From Rhizobium leguminosarum bv. trifolii WSM2297 (GTDB lineage: Bacteria; Pseudomonadota; Alphaproteobacteria; Rhizobiales; Rhizobiaceae), in the NCBI RefSeq assembly GCF_000271845.1, contig NZ_JH719395.1, forward strand, positions 3,668,361-3,732,360: 64,000 nucleotides of DNA, in the 5' to 3' direction. Position 1 is the stretch's first letter, and every line of letters starts with the position of its first letter. This document shows, piece by piece, positions 29,704-39,882 of the stretch. A program made the translations under genes and the position numbers. The notes beneath the pieces were generated by a model that worked only from the letters and a program-made list of their open reading frames with translations, was not told the origin of the DNA and did not search any database.

Positions 29704-30583
29704 GATGACCGCTTCCGTCACCGCGGCCAGGCCGCCATCGGATATCACCAAACGCAGCCTGCCGGCGTCGCTCGTCATCCATGCCCTGCTGATCGCCGCG
29801 TCGCTGCTCATGCTCTATCCGCTGTTGTGGATGCTTTCGGCATCGGTCAGGCCGGAAACCGAGATCTTCTCGTCGACTTCGCTCATCCCGTCGTCGATCG
29901 ATTTCTCCTCCTATGCGCGCGGCTGGGTCGGCCTCGATGTCAGCTTCGGCCGGTTCTTCTGGAATTCGCTGGTCATCTCGCTGCTGGTGGTGACCGGCAA
30001 TGTCATCGCCTGTTCGCTGACGGCGTTCGCCTTTGCGCGGCTGCGGTTCGTCGGCCGGAACTTCTGGTTCGCGATCATGCTCGGCACGTTGATGATCCCC
30101 TATCATGTGACGCTGATCCCGCAATATGTGCTCTTCCTCGATCTGGGCTGGGTGAACACCATCCTGCCGCTTGTTGTGCCGAAGTTCCTGGCAAGCGATG
30201 CCTTCTTCATCTTCCTCATGGTGCAATTCTTCCGCGGCATCCCGCGCGAACTCGACGAGGCGGCGATGATGGACGGCTGCAGCGCCTGGCGCATTTACTG
30301 GAAGATCATGCTGCCGCTGTCGCTGCCGGTGCTGGCGACGGCCGCCATCTTCTCCTTCATCTGGACCTGGGACGATTTCTTCGGTCCGCTGATCTATCTG
30401 AACGACATGAACACCTACACGATCCAGCTCGGCCTGCGGACCTTCGTCGACTCCACCAGCGCATCGGATTGGGGCGGTCTATTCGCCATGTCGACCCTGA
30501 CGCTGGTGCCGGTCTTCTTCTTCTTCCTGTTCTTCCAGCGCCTGCTGATCGAGGGCATCGCCACGACGGGCATGAAACGTTGA
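29696..30583 (+). CDS. ABC sugar permease, MalG-like
   Basis: Second inner-membrane permease, 295 residues with six predicted helices (first near residues 24-45). EAA loop: DEAAMMDGCSAWRIYWKIML. The C-terminal TLVPVFFFFLFFQRLLIEGI ends as MalG-like subunits do. It pairs with the preceding MalF-like protein to form the channel. Overlaps both neighbours (TGATG with the next frame). Confidence 0.93.
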   Translation: MTEMTASVTAARPPSDITKRSLPASLVIHALLIAASLLMLYPLLWMLSASVRPETEIFSSTSLIPSSIDFSSYARGWVGLDVSFGRFFWNSLVISLLVVTGNVIACSLTAFAFARLRFVGRNFWFAIMLGTLMIPYHVTLIPQYVLFLDLGWVNTILPLVVPKFLASDAFFIFLMVQFFRGIPRELDEAAMMDGCSAWRIYWKIMLPLSLPVLATAAIFSFIWTWDDFFGPLIYLNDMNTYTIQLGLRTFVDSTSASDWGGLFAMSTLTLVPVFFFFLFFQRLLIEGIATTGMKR

Positions 30584-30606
30584 TGGCGGCAATGGGAAAG
30601 AGTGAC

Positions 30607-31680
30607 ATGAACGTCAAGACGGTCGCGATCGTCGGCTGCGGCATCGGCCGCTCCCACATCGTCGAGGGTTACCTGCCGCATTCCGACAAGTTCAAAGTCG
30701 TGGCGATCTGCGACCTGAACGAGGAGCGACTGGTTTCGGTCGGCGACGAGTTCGGCATCGAACGGCGCACCACGTCCTTTGCCGAGCTGCTGGCCGACGA
30801 TACGATCGACATTATCGATATCTGCACCCCGCCCGGCATCCATCTGGAGCAGGTGGTTGCAGCGCTCGCCGCCGGCAAACATGTCGTTTGCGAAAAGCCG
30901 CTGACCGGCTCGCTTGCCGGCGTCGATACCATCATGGCAGCGGAAAAAGCCGCCCCCGGTGTGCTGATGCCGATCTTCCAATATCGCTACGGCGACGGTA
31001 TCCAGAAGGCCAAGCGGATCATCGATGCCGGGATTGCCGGCAAAGCCTATACGGCGTCGGTCGAAACCTTCTGGCTGCGCAAGCCGGAATATTACGCCGT
31101 GCCTTGGCGCGGCAAATGGGCGACGGAACTCGGCGGTGTGCTCGTCACCCATGCGCTGCATCTGCACGACATGATGATGCATCTGATGGGCCCGGCAGCA
31201 AGGGTGTTCGGCCGGGTCGCCACCCGCGTCAACGATATCGAGGTCGAGGATTGCGCCTCCGCCAGCCTGCTGATGGAAAACGGCGCTTTTGTTTCGCTGT
31301 CCTGCACGCTTGGTTCGCAGGAACAATTGAGCCGGCTGCGGCTGCACTTCGAGAATGTGACTTTCGAAAGCAGCCACGAGCCCTACACGCCCGGCAAGGA
31401 TCCTTGGAAGATCATCGCTGCCAATGACGACGTGCGGGAGAAGATTGACCGGGTGATTGCCGACTGGCAGCCGGTCGCGCCGCGTTTCACCACCCAGATG
31501 GGCCAGTTCCACGCCTTCCTCAGCGGCGACGGGCCGCTGCCGGTAACGACGGTGGATGCCCGCCGCGCACTGGAACTTGTGACCGCCATCTACCAGTCTT
31601 CCGATAGCGGCGCCGAAGTGCCGCTGCCGGTCGGTCCGGACAGTCCGAAATACGCCGATTGGCGCGCAAGAACGAAGTAA
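30607..31680 (+). CDS. Gfo/Idh/MocA oxidoreductase in the ABC operon
   Basis: 357 residues from ATG 30607 (GGGAAAGAG just before it); ATG 30583, overlapping the permease stop, would add eight residues. Rossmann motif VAIVGCGIGRSHIVEGYL, DIIDICTPPGIHLEQ, the hallmark VVCEKPLTGS, and GVLVTHALHLHDMMMHLMGP as active-site region. Position between permease and ATPase genes indicates that it oxidises the imported sugar. It is the third member of this family in about 10 kb. Confidence 0.88.
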   Translation: MNVKTVAIVGCGIGRSHIVEGYLPHSDKFKVVAICDLNEERLVSVGDEFGIERRTTSFAELLADDTIDIIDICTPPGIHLEQVVAALAAGKHVVCEKPLTGSLAGVDTIMAAEKAAPGVLMPIFQYRYGDGIQKAKRIIDAGIAGKAYTASVETFWLRKPEYYAVPWRGKWATELGGVLVTHALHLHDMMMHLMGPAARVFGRVATRVNDIEVEDCASASLLMENGAFVSLSCTLGSQEQLSRLRLHFENVTFESSHEPYTPGKDPWKIIAANDDVREKIDRVIADWQPVAPRFTTQMGQFHAFLSGDGPLPVTTVDARRALELVTAIYQSSDSGAEVPLPVGPDSPKYADWRARTK

Positions 31681-31711
31681 CCGATAAATATAACGAGAGG
31701 GTTTTGGGAAG

Positions 31712-32788
<1,077 letters not shown>

Positions 32789-32944
32789 CCGCGCCTCTGC
32801 TTGACAGCCGATCCTCCTCTGGCCCATCATTTCGGGAGGGGCCACTAGAACAGGATGAATCCTGTTCTAGATGAAATAGTTAGAGCATGAAGTCGTCCGA
32901 AAACCGCTGACAGTTTTCGGCATCATGCTCTTGGGGGGATAAGC
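32789..32944. repeat. Rhizobial palindromic repeat element
   Basis: Two hairpins: CTAGAACAGGA/TCCTGTTCTAG (32845-32870), and a longer one with outer arms AGAGCATGA/TCATGCTCT (32882-32890, 32923-32931) and inner CCGAAAA/TTTTCGG. The form resembles interspersed palindromic elements common in Rhizobiaceae. It separates the transporter operon from the kinase gene and may also stop transcription. Confidence 0.75.
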
Positions 32945-33820
32945 ATGACGCCTGAAGATAGGATTCATGCGCTCGGCATCTGGCAGGGCCCGATCGAGAT
33001 TTCGCCGATAACCGGCGGCATCACCAACCGGAACTATCTGGTCAGCGATGCCGTCGCGCGCTGCGTGGTCAGACTCGGCACCGACATTCCGATCCATCAC
33101 ATCAACCGGCAGAACGAGCTTGCAGCAAGCCGTGCGGCGCATGCCGCCGGCATATCGCCTGCCGTCATCCACCATTCGCCGGGTGTGCTGGTGCTCGACT
33201 ATATCGAGGCACGAGCGCTTTCGCCGGAGGATATCAGGACGCCGGAAATGCTGGCTCGCGTCGTTCCGCTGGTCCGCGCCTGCCACCGCGACATCGCCCG
33301 GCATTTCCGCGGCCAGGCGATGATCTTTTGGGTCTTCCACGTCATCCGTGATTACGCCGCCAGCCTGAAGAGCTCGGCGAGCCCCTATCTCGCCCTGCTA
33401 CCGGCGCTGCTCGCCAAGGCCGAGACGCTGGAGCAAGCGGCAGGCCCGTTCGAAATCGCCTTCGGCCACAACGATCTGCTGGCCGCCAACTTTCTCGATG
33501 ACGGCAAGCGGCTCTGGCTGATCGACTGGGACTATGCCGGTTTCAACACGCCGCTATTCGATCTCGGTGGATTGGCCTCCAACAACGAACTCTCGGAAGC
33601 GGCCGAGCAAATGATGCTGGAAACTTATTTCGACCGGCCGCTGACCGATGATCTCAGCCGACGCTACACCGCGATGAAATGCGCCTCGCTGCTGCGCGAG
33701 ACGCTGTGGAGCATGATTTCGGAGATCCATTCCACCATCGATTTCGATTACGCCGCCTATACGGCCGAAAATCTCGCGCGTTTCGAACGCGCCTATCAAG
33801 CTTTTGAACAGGATCGATAA
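32945..33820 (+). CDS. Choline/aminoglycoside-kinase-like phosphotransferase
   Basis: 291-residue APH/choline-kinase-fold protein. It has the nucleotide segment GGITNRNYLVSD, the catalytic loop FGHNDLLAANFLDDG (His-x-Asp...Asn) and the metal motif LWLIDWDYAGFNTPLFDLG. GGGGGGAT precedes ATG 32945. Its stop is immediately followed by the ATG of an 816-residue flavin dehydrogenase of the dimethylglycine type, so the two are co-expressed. It may phosphorylate choline, ethanolamine or another small alcohol; substrate not determinable. Confidence 0.85.
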   Translation: MTPEDRIHALGIWQGPIEISPITGGITNRNYLVSDAVARCVVRLGTDIPIHHINRQNELAASRAAHAAGISPAVIHHSPGVLVLDYIEARALSPEDIRTPEMLARVVPLVRACHRDIARHFRGQAMIFWVFHVIRDYAASLKSSASPYLALLPALLAKAETLEQAAGPFEIAFGHNDLLAANFLDDGKRLWLIDWDYAGFNTPLFDLGGLASNNELSEAAEQMMLETYFDRPLTDDLSRRYTAMKCASLLRETLWSMISEIHSTIDFDYAAYTAENLARFERAYQAFEQDR

Positions 33821-36271
33821 ATGACGAGGGAATTACCGAAGACGGCAAAGGCCGTGGTCATCGGCGGCGGCATCATCGGCTGCTCGACAGCCTATCATCT
33901 CGGCAAGCTCGGCTGGAGCGATACGGTGCTGCTGGAGCGCAGGAAGCTGACATCCGGCACCACCTTCCACGCCGCCGGCCTGGTCGGCCAGCTACGCACC
34001 AGCGCCAACATCACCCAGCTTCTCGGCTACTCCGTCGATCTCTACAAGCGGCTGGAGGAAGAAACCGGCCTCGGCACCGGCTGGAAGATGAATGGCGGCC
34101 TGCGCCTTGCCTGCAACGAGGAGCGCTGGACGGAGGTCAAACGCCAGGCGACCACCGCCCAGTCCTTCGGCCTCGAAATGCAATTGCTGACACCGCAGGA
34201 AGCCTTCGACCTCTGGCCGCTGATGACAATAGATGATCTCGTCGGCGCCGCCTTCCTTCCGACAGACGGCCAGGCCAACCCTTCCGACATCACCCAGGCG
34301 CTGGCCAAAGGCGCGCGTTTGTCCGGTGTCTCGATTTTCGAGGATACCGAAGTCCTCGACCTCGAAATCGACAAGGGAAGGATCAGGGCTGTCGTCACCG
34401 CGCAAGGCCGCATCGAATGCGAGCGCGTCGTCGTCTGCGCCGGCCAGTGGACGCGCGCTTTTGCCGCCCGCTTCGGCGTCAACGTGCCACTGGTCTCGGT
34501 CGAGCATCAATATATCATCACCGAATCCTTCGGCGTTCCCTCCAACCTGCCGACGCTGCGCGATCCCGATCGCCTGACCTATTACAAGGAGGAGGTCGGC
34601 GGCATCGTCATGGGTGGTTATGAGCCGAACCCCGTTGCCTGGGCGGAGAAAGGCATTCCCGAGGGTTTCCACTACACCCTGCTGGACAGCAATTTCGACC
34701 ATTTCGAGCAGATCATGGAGCAGGCGCTCGGCCGCGTTCCGGCGCTGGAAAATGTCGGCGTCAAGCAGTTGCTGAACGGCCCGGAAAGCTTCACCCCGGA
34801 TGGTAATTTCATTCTCGGCGAGGCGCCGGAGCTGAAGAATTTCTTCGTCGGCGCCGGTTTCAACGCCTTCGGCATCGCTTCGGCCGGCGGCGCCGGCATG
34901 GCGCTTGCCGAATGGGTGACGAAGGGCGAACCGCCCTATGATCTCTGGCCGGTCGATATCCGCCGTTTCGAGCGCCCGCATTTCGATACCGACTGGGTGC
35001 GCACCCGCACACTCGAAGCCTATGGCAAACATTACACCATGGCCTGGCCGTTCGAGGAACATGCGAGCGGACGCCCCTGCCGCAAATCGCCGCTCTACGA
35101 CCGGCTGAAGGCGCAGGGCGCCTGTTTCGGCGAAAAGCTCGGCTGGGAGCGGCCAAACTGGTTTGCCGATCTCTTCGCCAACGAGGAACCGAGGGATATT
35201 TACAGCTACACCAGGCAGAACTGGTTCGACGCCGTCGGCCGCGAGCACAAGGCAGTGCGCGAGGCGGCCGTCATCTTCGACCAGACCTCTTTCGCCAAAT
35301 TCGTGCTGAAGGGCAGGGATGCCGAGGCAGCACTCTCCTGGATCGCTTCCAACGATGTCGCAAGGCCTGCGGGATCACTGATCTACACGCAGATGCTGAA
35401 CGACAAGGGCGGCATCGAATGCGACCTGACGGTCGCCCGCATCGCCGAGGACGAATATTACATCGTCACCGGCACCGGTTTCGCCACCCACGACTTCAAC
35501 TGGATCGCACGCAATATTCCGGCGGAGATGCATGCCGAACTGGTCGACGTCACCTCCGCTTATTCCGTGCTGTCGCTGATGGGGCCGAATGCGCGCGCCG
35601 TGCTGGAAAAGGTGACAAGCAGCGACGTCTCGAATGCGGCCTTCCCCTTCGGTCAGGTCAGAACCATCGGTATCGCAGGTTGCCCGGTGCGGGCGCTGCG
35701 TATCACCTATGTCGGCGAACTCGGCTACGAACTGCATATTCCCGTGGAATATGCGACCACCGTCTACGACCTGCTGATGGCATCAGGCGGCGAGTTCGGC
35801 CTCGTCAATGCCGGCTACCGCGCCATCGAGAGCTGCCGCCTGGAAAAAGGCTATCGCGCCTGGGGATCCGATATCGGTCCCGACCATACGCCCGTTGAAG
35901 CCGGCCTCGGCTGGGCGGTGAAAACACGCAAGAACATTCCCTTCCGCGGCCGCGAGGCGATCAAGCGGCAGCTGTCGGGCGGCGTGAAAAAGCGCTTGGC
36001 CTGCTTCGTTCCCGACGACCCCGATGCCGTGCTGCTCGGCCGCGAAACGATCTATCGCAACGGCAAACGCGTCGGCTGGCTCTCAAGCGGCGGCTTCGGC
36101 TACACGCTGGGCAAACCGATCGGCTACGGCTATGTCCGCGATCCCGGCGGGGTGACCGAGGAGTTCGTCCTCTCCGGCACCTATGAGCTCGATGTTGCGC
36201 GGGAGCGCATCCCTTGCAAGGTGTCGCTGGCGCCGCTTTATGATCCGGATATGAAGCGGGTGAAGGCGTGA
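33821..36271 (+). CDS. FAD-dependent dehydrogenase with GcvT domain (dimethylglycine/sarcosine dehydrogenase-like)
   Basis: 816 residues in two halves. The N-terminal DAO domain starts AVVIGGGIIGCSTAYHLGKL and has TSGTTFHAAGLVGQLR, where the His matches the covalent FAD-attachment position of dimethylglycine dehydrogenase. The C-terminal half from about residue 430 is a folate-binding GcvT/aminomethyltransferase domain with SLMGPNARAVLE, YVGELGYELHIP and RAIESCRLEKGYRAWG. It would oxidatively demethylate an N-methyl amino compound and pass the one-carbon unit to tetrahydrofolate. Coupled to the upstream kinase gene. It may link to betaine/choline-type catabolism, which rhizobia perform, but the substrate is unproved. 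Confidence 0.88.
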   Translation: MTRELPKTAKAVVIGGGIIGCSTAYHLGKLGWSDTVLLERRKLTSGTTFHAAGLVGQLRTSANITQLLGYSVDLYKRLEEETGLGTGWKMNGGLRLACNEERWTEVKRQATTAQSFGLEMQLLTPQEAFDLWPLMTIDDLVGAAFLPTDGQANPSDITQALAKGARLSGVSIFEDTEVLDLEIDKGRIRAVVTAQGRIECERVVVCAGQWTRAFAARFGVNVPLVSVEHQYIITESFGVPSNLPTLRDPDRLTYYKEEVGGIVMGGYEPNPVAWAEKGIPEGFHYTLLDSNFDHFEQIMEQALGRVPALENVGVKQLLNGPESFTPDGNFILGEAPELKNFFVGAGFNAFGIASAGGAGMALAEWVTKGEPPYDLWPVDIRRFERPHFDTDWVRTRTLEAYGKHYTMAWPFEEHASGRPCRKSPLYDRLKAQGACFGEKLGWERPNWFADLFANEEPRDIYSYTRQNWFDAVGREHKAVREAAVIFDQTSFAKFVLKGRDAEAALSWIASNDVARPAGSLIYTQMLNDKGGIECDLTVARIAEDEYYIVTGTGFATHDFNWIARNIPAEMHAELVDVTSAYSVLSLMGPNARAVLEKVTSSDVSNAAFPFGQVRTIGIAGCPVRALRITYVGELGYELHIPVEYATTVYDLLMASGGEFGLVNAGYRAIESCRLEKGYRAWGSDIGPDHTPVEAGLGWAVKTRKNIPFRGREAIKRQLSGGVKKRLACFVPDDPDAVLLGRETIYRNGKRVGWLSSGGFGYTLGKPIGYGYVRDPGGVTEEFVLSGTYELDVARERIPCKVSLAPLYDPDMKRVKA

Positions 36272-36576
36272 CCATCCGGTGCGGTTTGCGCCTCCGCGTC
36301 GAAGCGGGACGGTCGCGGCTTGGCTCCCTCTTCTCCCCAGCGGGGAGAAGGTGGCCCGCAGGGTCGGATGAGGGGGCCACACGGCACACCATTCATTGCC
36401 CTTCGCTTGCGCTCCGCGCATTCGCGGCTTCGCCGCTCACCCCCTCAACCACCTGCCGGCACCTTCTCCCCGCTGGGGAGAAGAGACGTGTAGCATGCGC
36501 CTTGCCATCTTCCCTTAACTTGGAGCAAGGGGTCTCGAGGACGGGTGAGGATCTGCGCCATAGAGAACCCCAACTC
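36272..36576. repeat. Intergenic mosaic of rhizobial repeats
   Basis: About 300 bases without a gene between convergent dehydrogenase genes. It holds two near-identical self-complementary units, CTTCTCCCCAGCGGGGAGAA (from 36330) and CTTCTCCCCGCTGGGGAGAA (from 36463), in inverted orientation around GC-rich filler. This is a common rhizobial intergenic motif and could also form terminators for both flanking genes. Confidence 0.7.
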
Positions 36577-38034
36577 TCAGAACAGCGGCAATCGATCGTC
36601 CTGGATCAGAATCTCCAACTTATCCGACACATCCTGCGTCCACGCCCGATGTCCGGTCAAAGCCGCCGGGAACAGGCCGGGAAGGGTGAAAAGCGCCGCC
36701 GAAATTGCCGGGCCGGTGCGTGGCACATCGGCAATCAGCGCGGCGATCTCCGCGGCGCGGGGATCGCGCAGCTCGTAGCGCTCGCCATTGCCGTGCTCGC
36801 CGAGCGCATAGCGCATCCATGCCGCAACCGCGATCGCATAGGTCTCCGCCCGGTCGCCATGCGCCAGCGCCTCGCAGGCCGGCTCCAGCAGCCGCTGCGG
36901 CAGTTTCTGCGTGCCGTCCATGGCTATCTGATAGGTGCGATGGGCGATCGCCTTGTTTGCAAAGCGCGCTATCAATTCACTGGCATAGGTATCGAGATCG
37001 ATGCCCGGGACGGCATCGAGCGTTCTCGCCGCCGCGTGCATATGGCGGTAGGCCAGTGCTGCCAGACCGGTATCGTCCATCACATCGCGGATGAATTCAT
37101 AGCCGCCGATATAACCGAGATAGGCGAGCAGCGAATGGGCGCCGTTCAGCATCCGGAGCTTCATCTTTTCATAGGCCGAGACGTCTTCGACCATCAGCGC
37201 GCCGCGCACCTTTTCCCAAGCCGGCCGGCCATTGGCGAACTGGTCTTCGATGACCCATTGCGTAAACGGCTCCGTTTCGATCGCCGCCATATCCGTGCGG
37301 CCGGTCAGCCGCTCGGCATCGGCATAGGTCGCATCGGTGCTGGCCGGCGTGATGCGGTCGACCATCGTGGACGGGAAGGGCACATTCGTTTCGATCCAGC
37401 GATGCAGATCGGCATCGATACGGGCGGTGAATTCCAGCACGAGACGTTTCAGAACAGCGCCGTTGCTCGGCAGGTTGTCGCAGCTCAGCGGCGTAAAGGG
37501 TGCGATGCCCTTCTGCCGGCGGCGTGCAAGACCTTCCACCAGATAGCCGATGACGCCGCGCGGCGCATGCCGGCTGGCGAGGTCGGCGACGATATCGGGA
37601 TGTTTGAGGTCGAGTCCTCCGGTTGCCGGATCGAAACCATAGGCCTTTTCCGTCACCGTCATGCTGACGATGCGGATATCCGGATCTTCGAGCCGCGCCA
37701 GCAGGCCGGCGGGATCGCGCGGCGCCACATGTGCCTTCAGGATCGAGCCGACGACCTCAGCCGTGGTGCCCGCGCTATCGCGGATCAACGTCGTATAAAG
37801 CCCGTTCTGGGCAGTCAGATTGTCGGCAACATCGGCAGTGCGCAGACTTGCCACCTCGATGCCCCAGTCGCCGCCTGCGGCTGCAAGCGCACCATCCGTG
37901 AACGGGGCGAAGTGCGCGCGGAAAAAGGCGCCGGGACCCAGATGCAGGATGCCGCTTTTCAGCCGGCTGCGGTCATAGGCGGGAAGCTTCGCCGTCGGGG
38001 CGAGGCTGGAAAGGGTCTGCAGTCGTTCGGTCAC
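36577..38034 (-). CDS. uxuB: Mannitol dehydrogenase family, probable fructuronate reductase
   Basis: 485-residue polyol/uronate dehydrogenase of the long-chain mannitol dehydrogenase family. It has GPGAFFRAHFAPFTDGAL near the N-terminus, DRITPASTDATY, WVIEDQFANGRPAWE and the catalytic-region KMRMLNGAH-like sequence KLRMLNGAHSLLAYLGYIGG (Lys, Asn, His). It overlaps uxaC (GTG start within TGTGA), so pairing with glucuronate isomerase supports D-fructuronate to D-mannonate reduction rather than mannitol oxidation. Second gene of a two-gene minus-strand operon. Confidence 0.85.
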   Translation of the reverse strand: MTERLQTLSSLAPTAKLPAYDRSRLKSGILHLGPGAFFRAHFAPFTDGALAAAGGDWGIEVASLRTADVADNLTAQNGLYTTLIRDSAGTTAEVVGSILKAHVAPRDPAGLLARLEDPDIRIVSMTVTEKAYGFDPATGGLDLKHPDIVADLASRHAPRGVIGYLVEGLARRRQKGIAPFTPLSCDNLPSNGAVLKRLVLEFTARIDADLHRWIETNVPFPSTMVDRITPASTDATYADAERLTGRTDMAAIETEPFTQWVIEDQFANGRPAWEKVRGALMVEDVSAYEKMKLRMLNGAHSLLAYLGYIGGYEFIRDVMDDTGLAALAYRHMHAAARTLDAVPGIDLDTYASELIARFANKAIAHRTYQIAMDGTQKLPQRLLEPACEALAHGDRAETYAIAVAAWMRYALGEHGNGERYELRDPRAAEIAALIADVPRTGPAISAALFTLPGLFPAALTGHRAWTQDVSDKLEILIQDDRLPLF

Positions 38035-39446
38035 AGCTTGTAGGCCTTCTTCGCATTGCCATAGGAGAGTTCGCCCGCCACGATCTCGGCTTCCCGCTTG
38101 GAAAGCCGGTGCTCGGCGACAAGCCCGGCGAGGAAGCGGCAGACTTCGCGGCGCCAGACGTCATGGCGCGCCGGGATCGAAAGTAGGGCGCGCGTGTCGT
38201 CGTTGAAACCGGCCATATTGGCGAAACCTGCGGTTTCCACCACCTGGTCGAGATAACGGCGGATGCCGAGCGGGCTGTCGTGGAACCACCAGGGCGGGCC
38301 GATCATCAGGCAGGGCCAATGGCCGACCATCGGCGCCATCTCGCGCGCATAGGTCGTCTCGTCGAGGGTGAAAAGCAGCACCCGCAGCCCCGGCGCGTGG
38401 CCGTATTTGGAAAGCAGCGCATTCAAGCCGCCGACCCAGTCGGTCGGTGTCGGGATATCGGCGCCCATATTCGGGCCGCGCGTCGCAAACAGCCCGCTGT
38501 CGGTATTGCGTCTGGAGCCGGCATGGATCTGCATGACCATGCCGTCCTCGGCCGAAAGACCGGCCATCTCGGTCATCATCTGGCCGCGGAAGAGTTCGGC
38601 CTCCTCACGCGAAAGCGGACCCTTCAGCGCCCTGTCGAGCAGAGCCTGTCTTTCCGCTGGCGGCAAATCGGCGGTGAAGGCTGTGGGCACGCCGTGATCG
38701 GTGGCGGTGGCGCCGAATTGGCGGAAATAGGCGCGCCGGCGCCGATGCGCCTCGATGAGGCCGTCCCAGCGCGTGACATCGGCGCCGGTGATCTCTCCGA
38801 ACTTGACGAGGTTGTCGCGAAAGCCGACGGCGTCCGGATCGGTGACGCTATCCGGCCGGTAAGTGGTGCGGACCTTGCCGATCCAGCCGTCGGCCGCAAG
38901 CTTCTGGTGATGCGCCAGCGGGTCGAGCGCGCCCTCCGTCGTTGCGATCGTTTCGATGCCGAATCGCTGATGCAGCGCCCGCGGGCGGAATTCGGGCAGC
39001 GCAAGCTGGGCATTGATATGGTCGTAGAGCGCGTCGGCATTGTCTGGCGTCAGCGGCTCGGTGCAGCCGAGCACGGCCGACATCGCGTGGTCGACCCAGA
39101 GGCTCGACGGCGTTCCGCGGAAGAGATGATAATGCTTGGCAAAGGTCCGCCAGATCGCCCGCCCCGCAGCCACCGGCTTGCCGTCGAGCCTGGGAACACC
39201 GAGTTCGTCCAAAGGAACGCCGACGCTGTGCAGCATCCGGAAGAGATAATGGTCGGGAATGACCAGCAGCGAGGCCGCGTCTTCGAAGGGTTTGTCGTCG
39301 GCGAACCAGGATGGCTCGGTATGCCCGTGCGGGCTGACGATCGGAAGATTGCGCACCGTCTCGTAGAGATCGCGCGCGATCGTCCGGGTTGCCGGCTCGG
39401 CCGGAAAGAGCCGGTCCGGATGAAGAAAGCCGTTGCCTGCATCCAT
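38031..39446 (-). CDS. uxaC: Glucuronate isomerase
   Basis: 471-residue uronate isomerase converting D-glucuronate to D-fructuronate (and galacturonate to tagaturonate). Family motifs: PIVSPHGHTEP (His pair of the amidohydrolase-type metal site), DHYLFRMLHSVGVP, LFRGTPSSLWVDHAM, QIHAGSRRNTD and GWWFHDSP-like PPWWFHDSPLGIRRY. ATG 39446 is preceded by GGGAGGA. A GTAACC-AAAC-GGTTCA repeat lies 63 bases upstream, matching the TetR operator pattern. First gene of the uxaC-uxuB operon. Confidence 0.95.
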   Translation of the reverse strand: MDAGNGFLHPDRLFPAEPATRTIARDLYETVRNLPIVSPHGHTEPSWFADDKPFEDAASLLVIPDHYLFRMLHSVGVPLDELGVPRLDGKPVAAGRAIWRTFAKHYHLFRGTPSSLWVDHAMSAVLGCTEPLTPDNADALYDHINAQLALPEFRPRALHQRFGIETIATTEGALDPLAHHQKLAADGWIGKVRTTYRPDSVTDPDAVGFRDNLVKFGEITGADVTRWDGLIEAHRRRRAYFRQFGATATDHGVPTAFTADLPPAERQALLDRALKGPLSREEAELFRGQMMTEMAGLSAEDGMVMQIHAGSRRNTDSGLFATRGPNMGADIPTPTDWVGGLNALLSKYGHAPGLRVLLFTLDETTYAREMAPMVGHWPCLMIGPPWWFHDSPLGIRRYLDQVVETAGFANMAGFNDDTRALLSIPARHDVWRREVCRFLAGLVAEHRLSKREAEIVAGELSYGNAKKAYKL

Positions 39447-39508
39447 CAGTATTCCTCCCTGATCGATAAGGGCCTACCCCACAACATCAGGCGCGGCAAG
39501 GTCTTTTA

Positions 39509-39524
39509 GTAACCAAACGGTTCA
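39509..39524. promoter_or_regulatory. Possible TetR operator, site 3
   Basis: GTAACC-AAAC-GGTTCA, with perfect core arms AACC/GGTT and the same four-base AAAC spacer as site 1 at 26500-26515. It lies between uxaC and slyX. Weaker than sites 1 and 2. Confidence 0.45.
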
Positions 39525-39626
39525 GTTTTGCGCGTGGCCATGTCTGCCATCGAAAGCATTGACGCGGTGGCCTATTTCCGCTTTGGGAGAAACATCTATT
39601 CTGCCGGTTTCGGCATAGGAGGATCG

Positions 39627-39836
39627 ATGTCCGACGAGACGAACCGCATCACCCGGCTGGAGGAAACGCTGGCCCATCAGGCAAAGACGATCGAGGAGCT
39701 TTCCGATCAGCTCGCCGAACAATGGAAGACGGTGGAGCAGATGCGTACCAAGCTCGACCGGCTGACCGAACGTTTCCTGTCGCTCGAGGAACAGTCCCTG
39801 GACGCTCCTGGTATCACCCGCCCGCCGCATTATTGA
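39627..39836 (+). CDS. slyX: SlyX family protein
   Basis: Small 69-residue protein, almost entirely coiled coil: ITRLEETLAHQAKTIEELSD and EQMRTKLDRLTERFLSLEEQ, ending in the SlyX-type tail RPPHY. ATG 39627 is preceded by AGGAGG. Function of the family is unclear. A strong GC hairpin follows (39839-39861). Confidence 0.88.
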   Translation: MSDETNRITRLEETLAHQAKTIEELSDQLAEQWKTVEQMRTKLDRLTERFLSLEEQSLDAPGITRPPHY

Positions 39837-39838
39837 CG

Positions 39839-39866
39839 GCACGCGGCCAAAGGCCGCGTGCTTGTC
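39839..39866. terminator. Terminator hairpin after slyX and gabD
   Basis: GCACGCGGCC (39839-39848) and GGCCGCGTGC (39852-39861) form a perfect 10-bp stem with a three-base loop, in the convergent gap between slyX and gabD. Confidence 0.7.
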
Positions 39867-39882
39867 CTGTTAGGGCGAGGAA

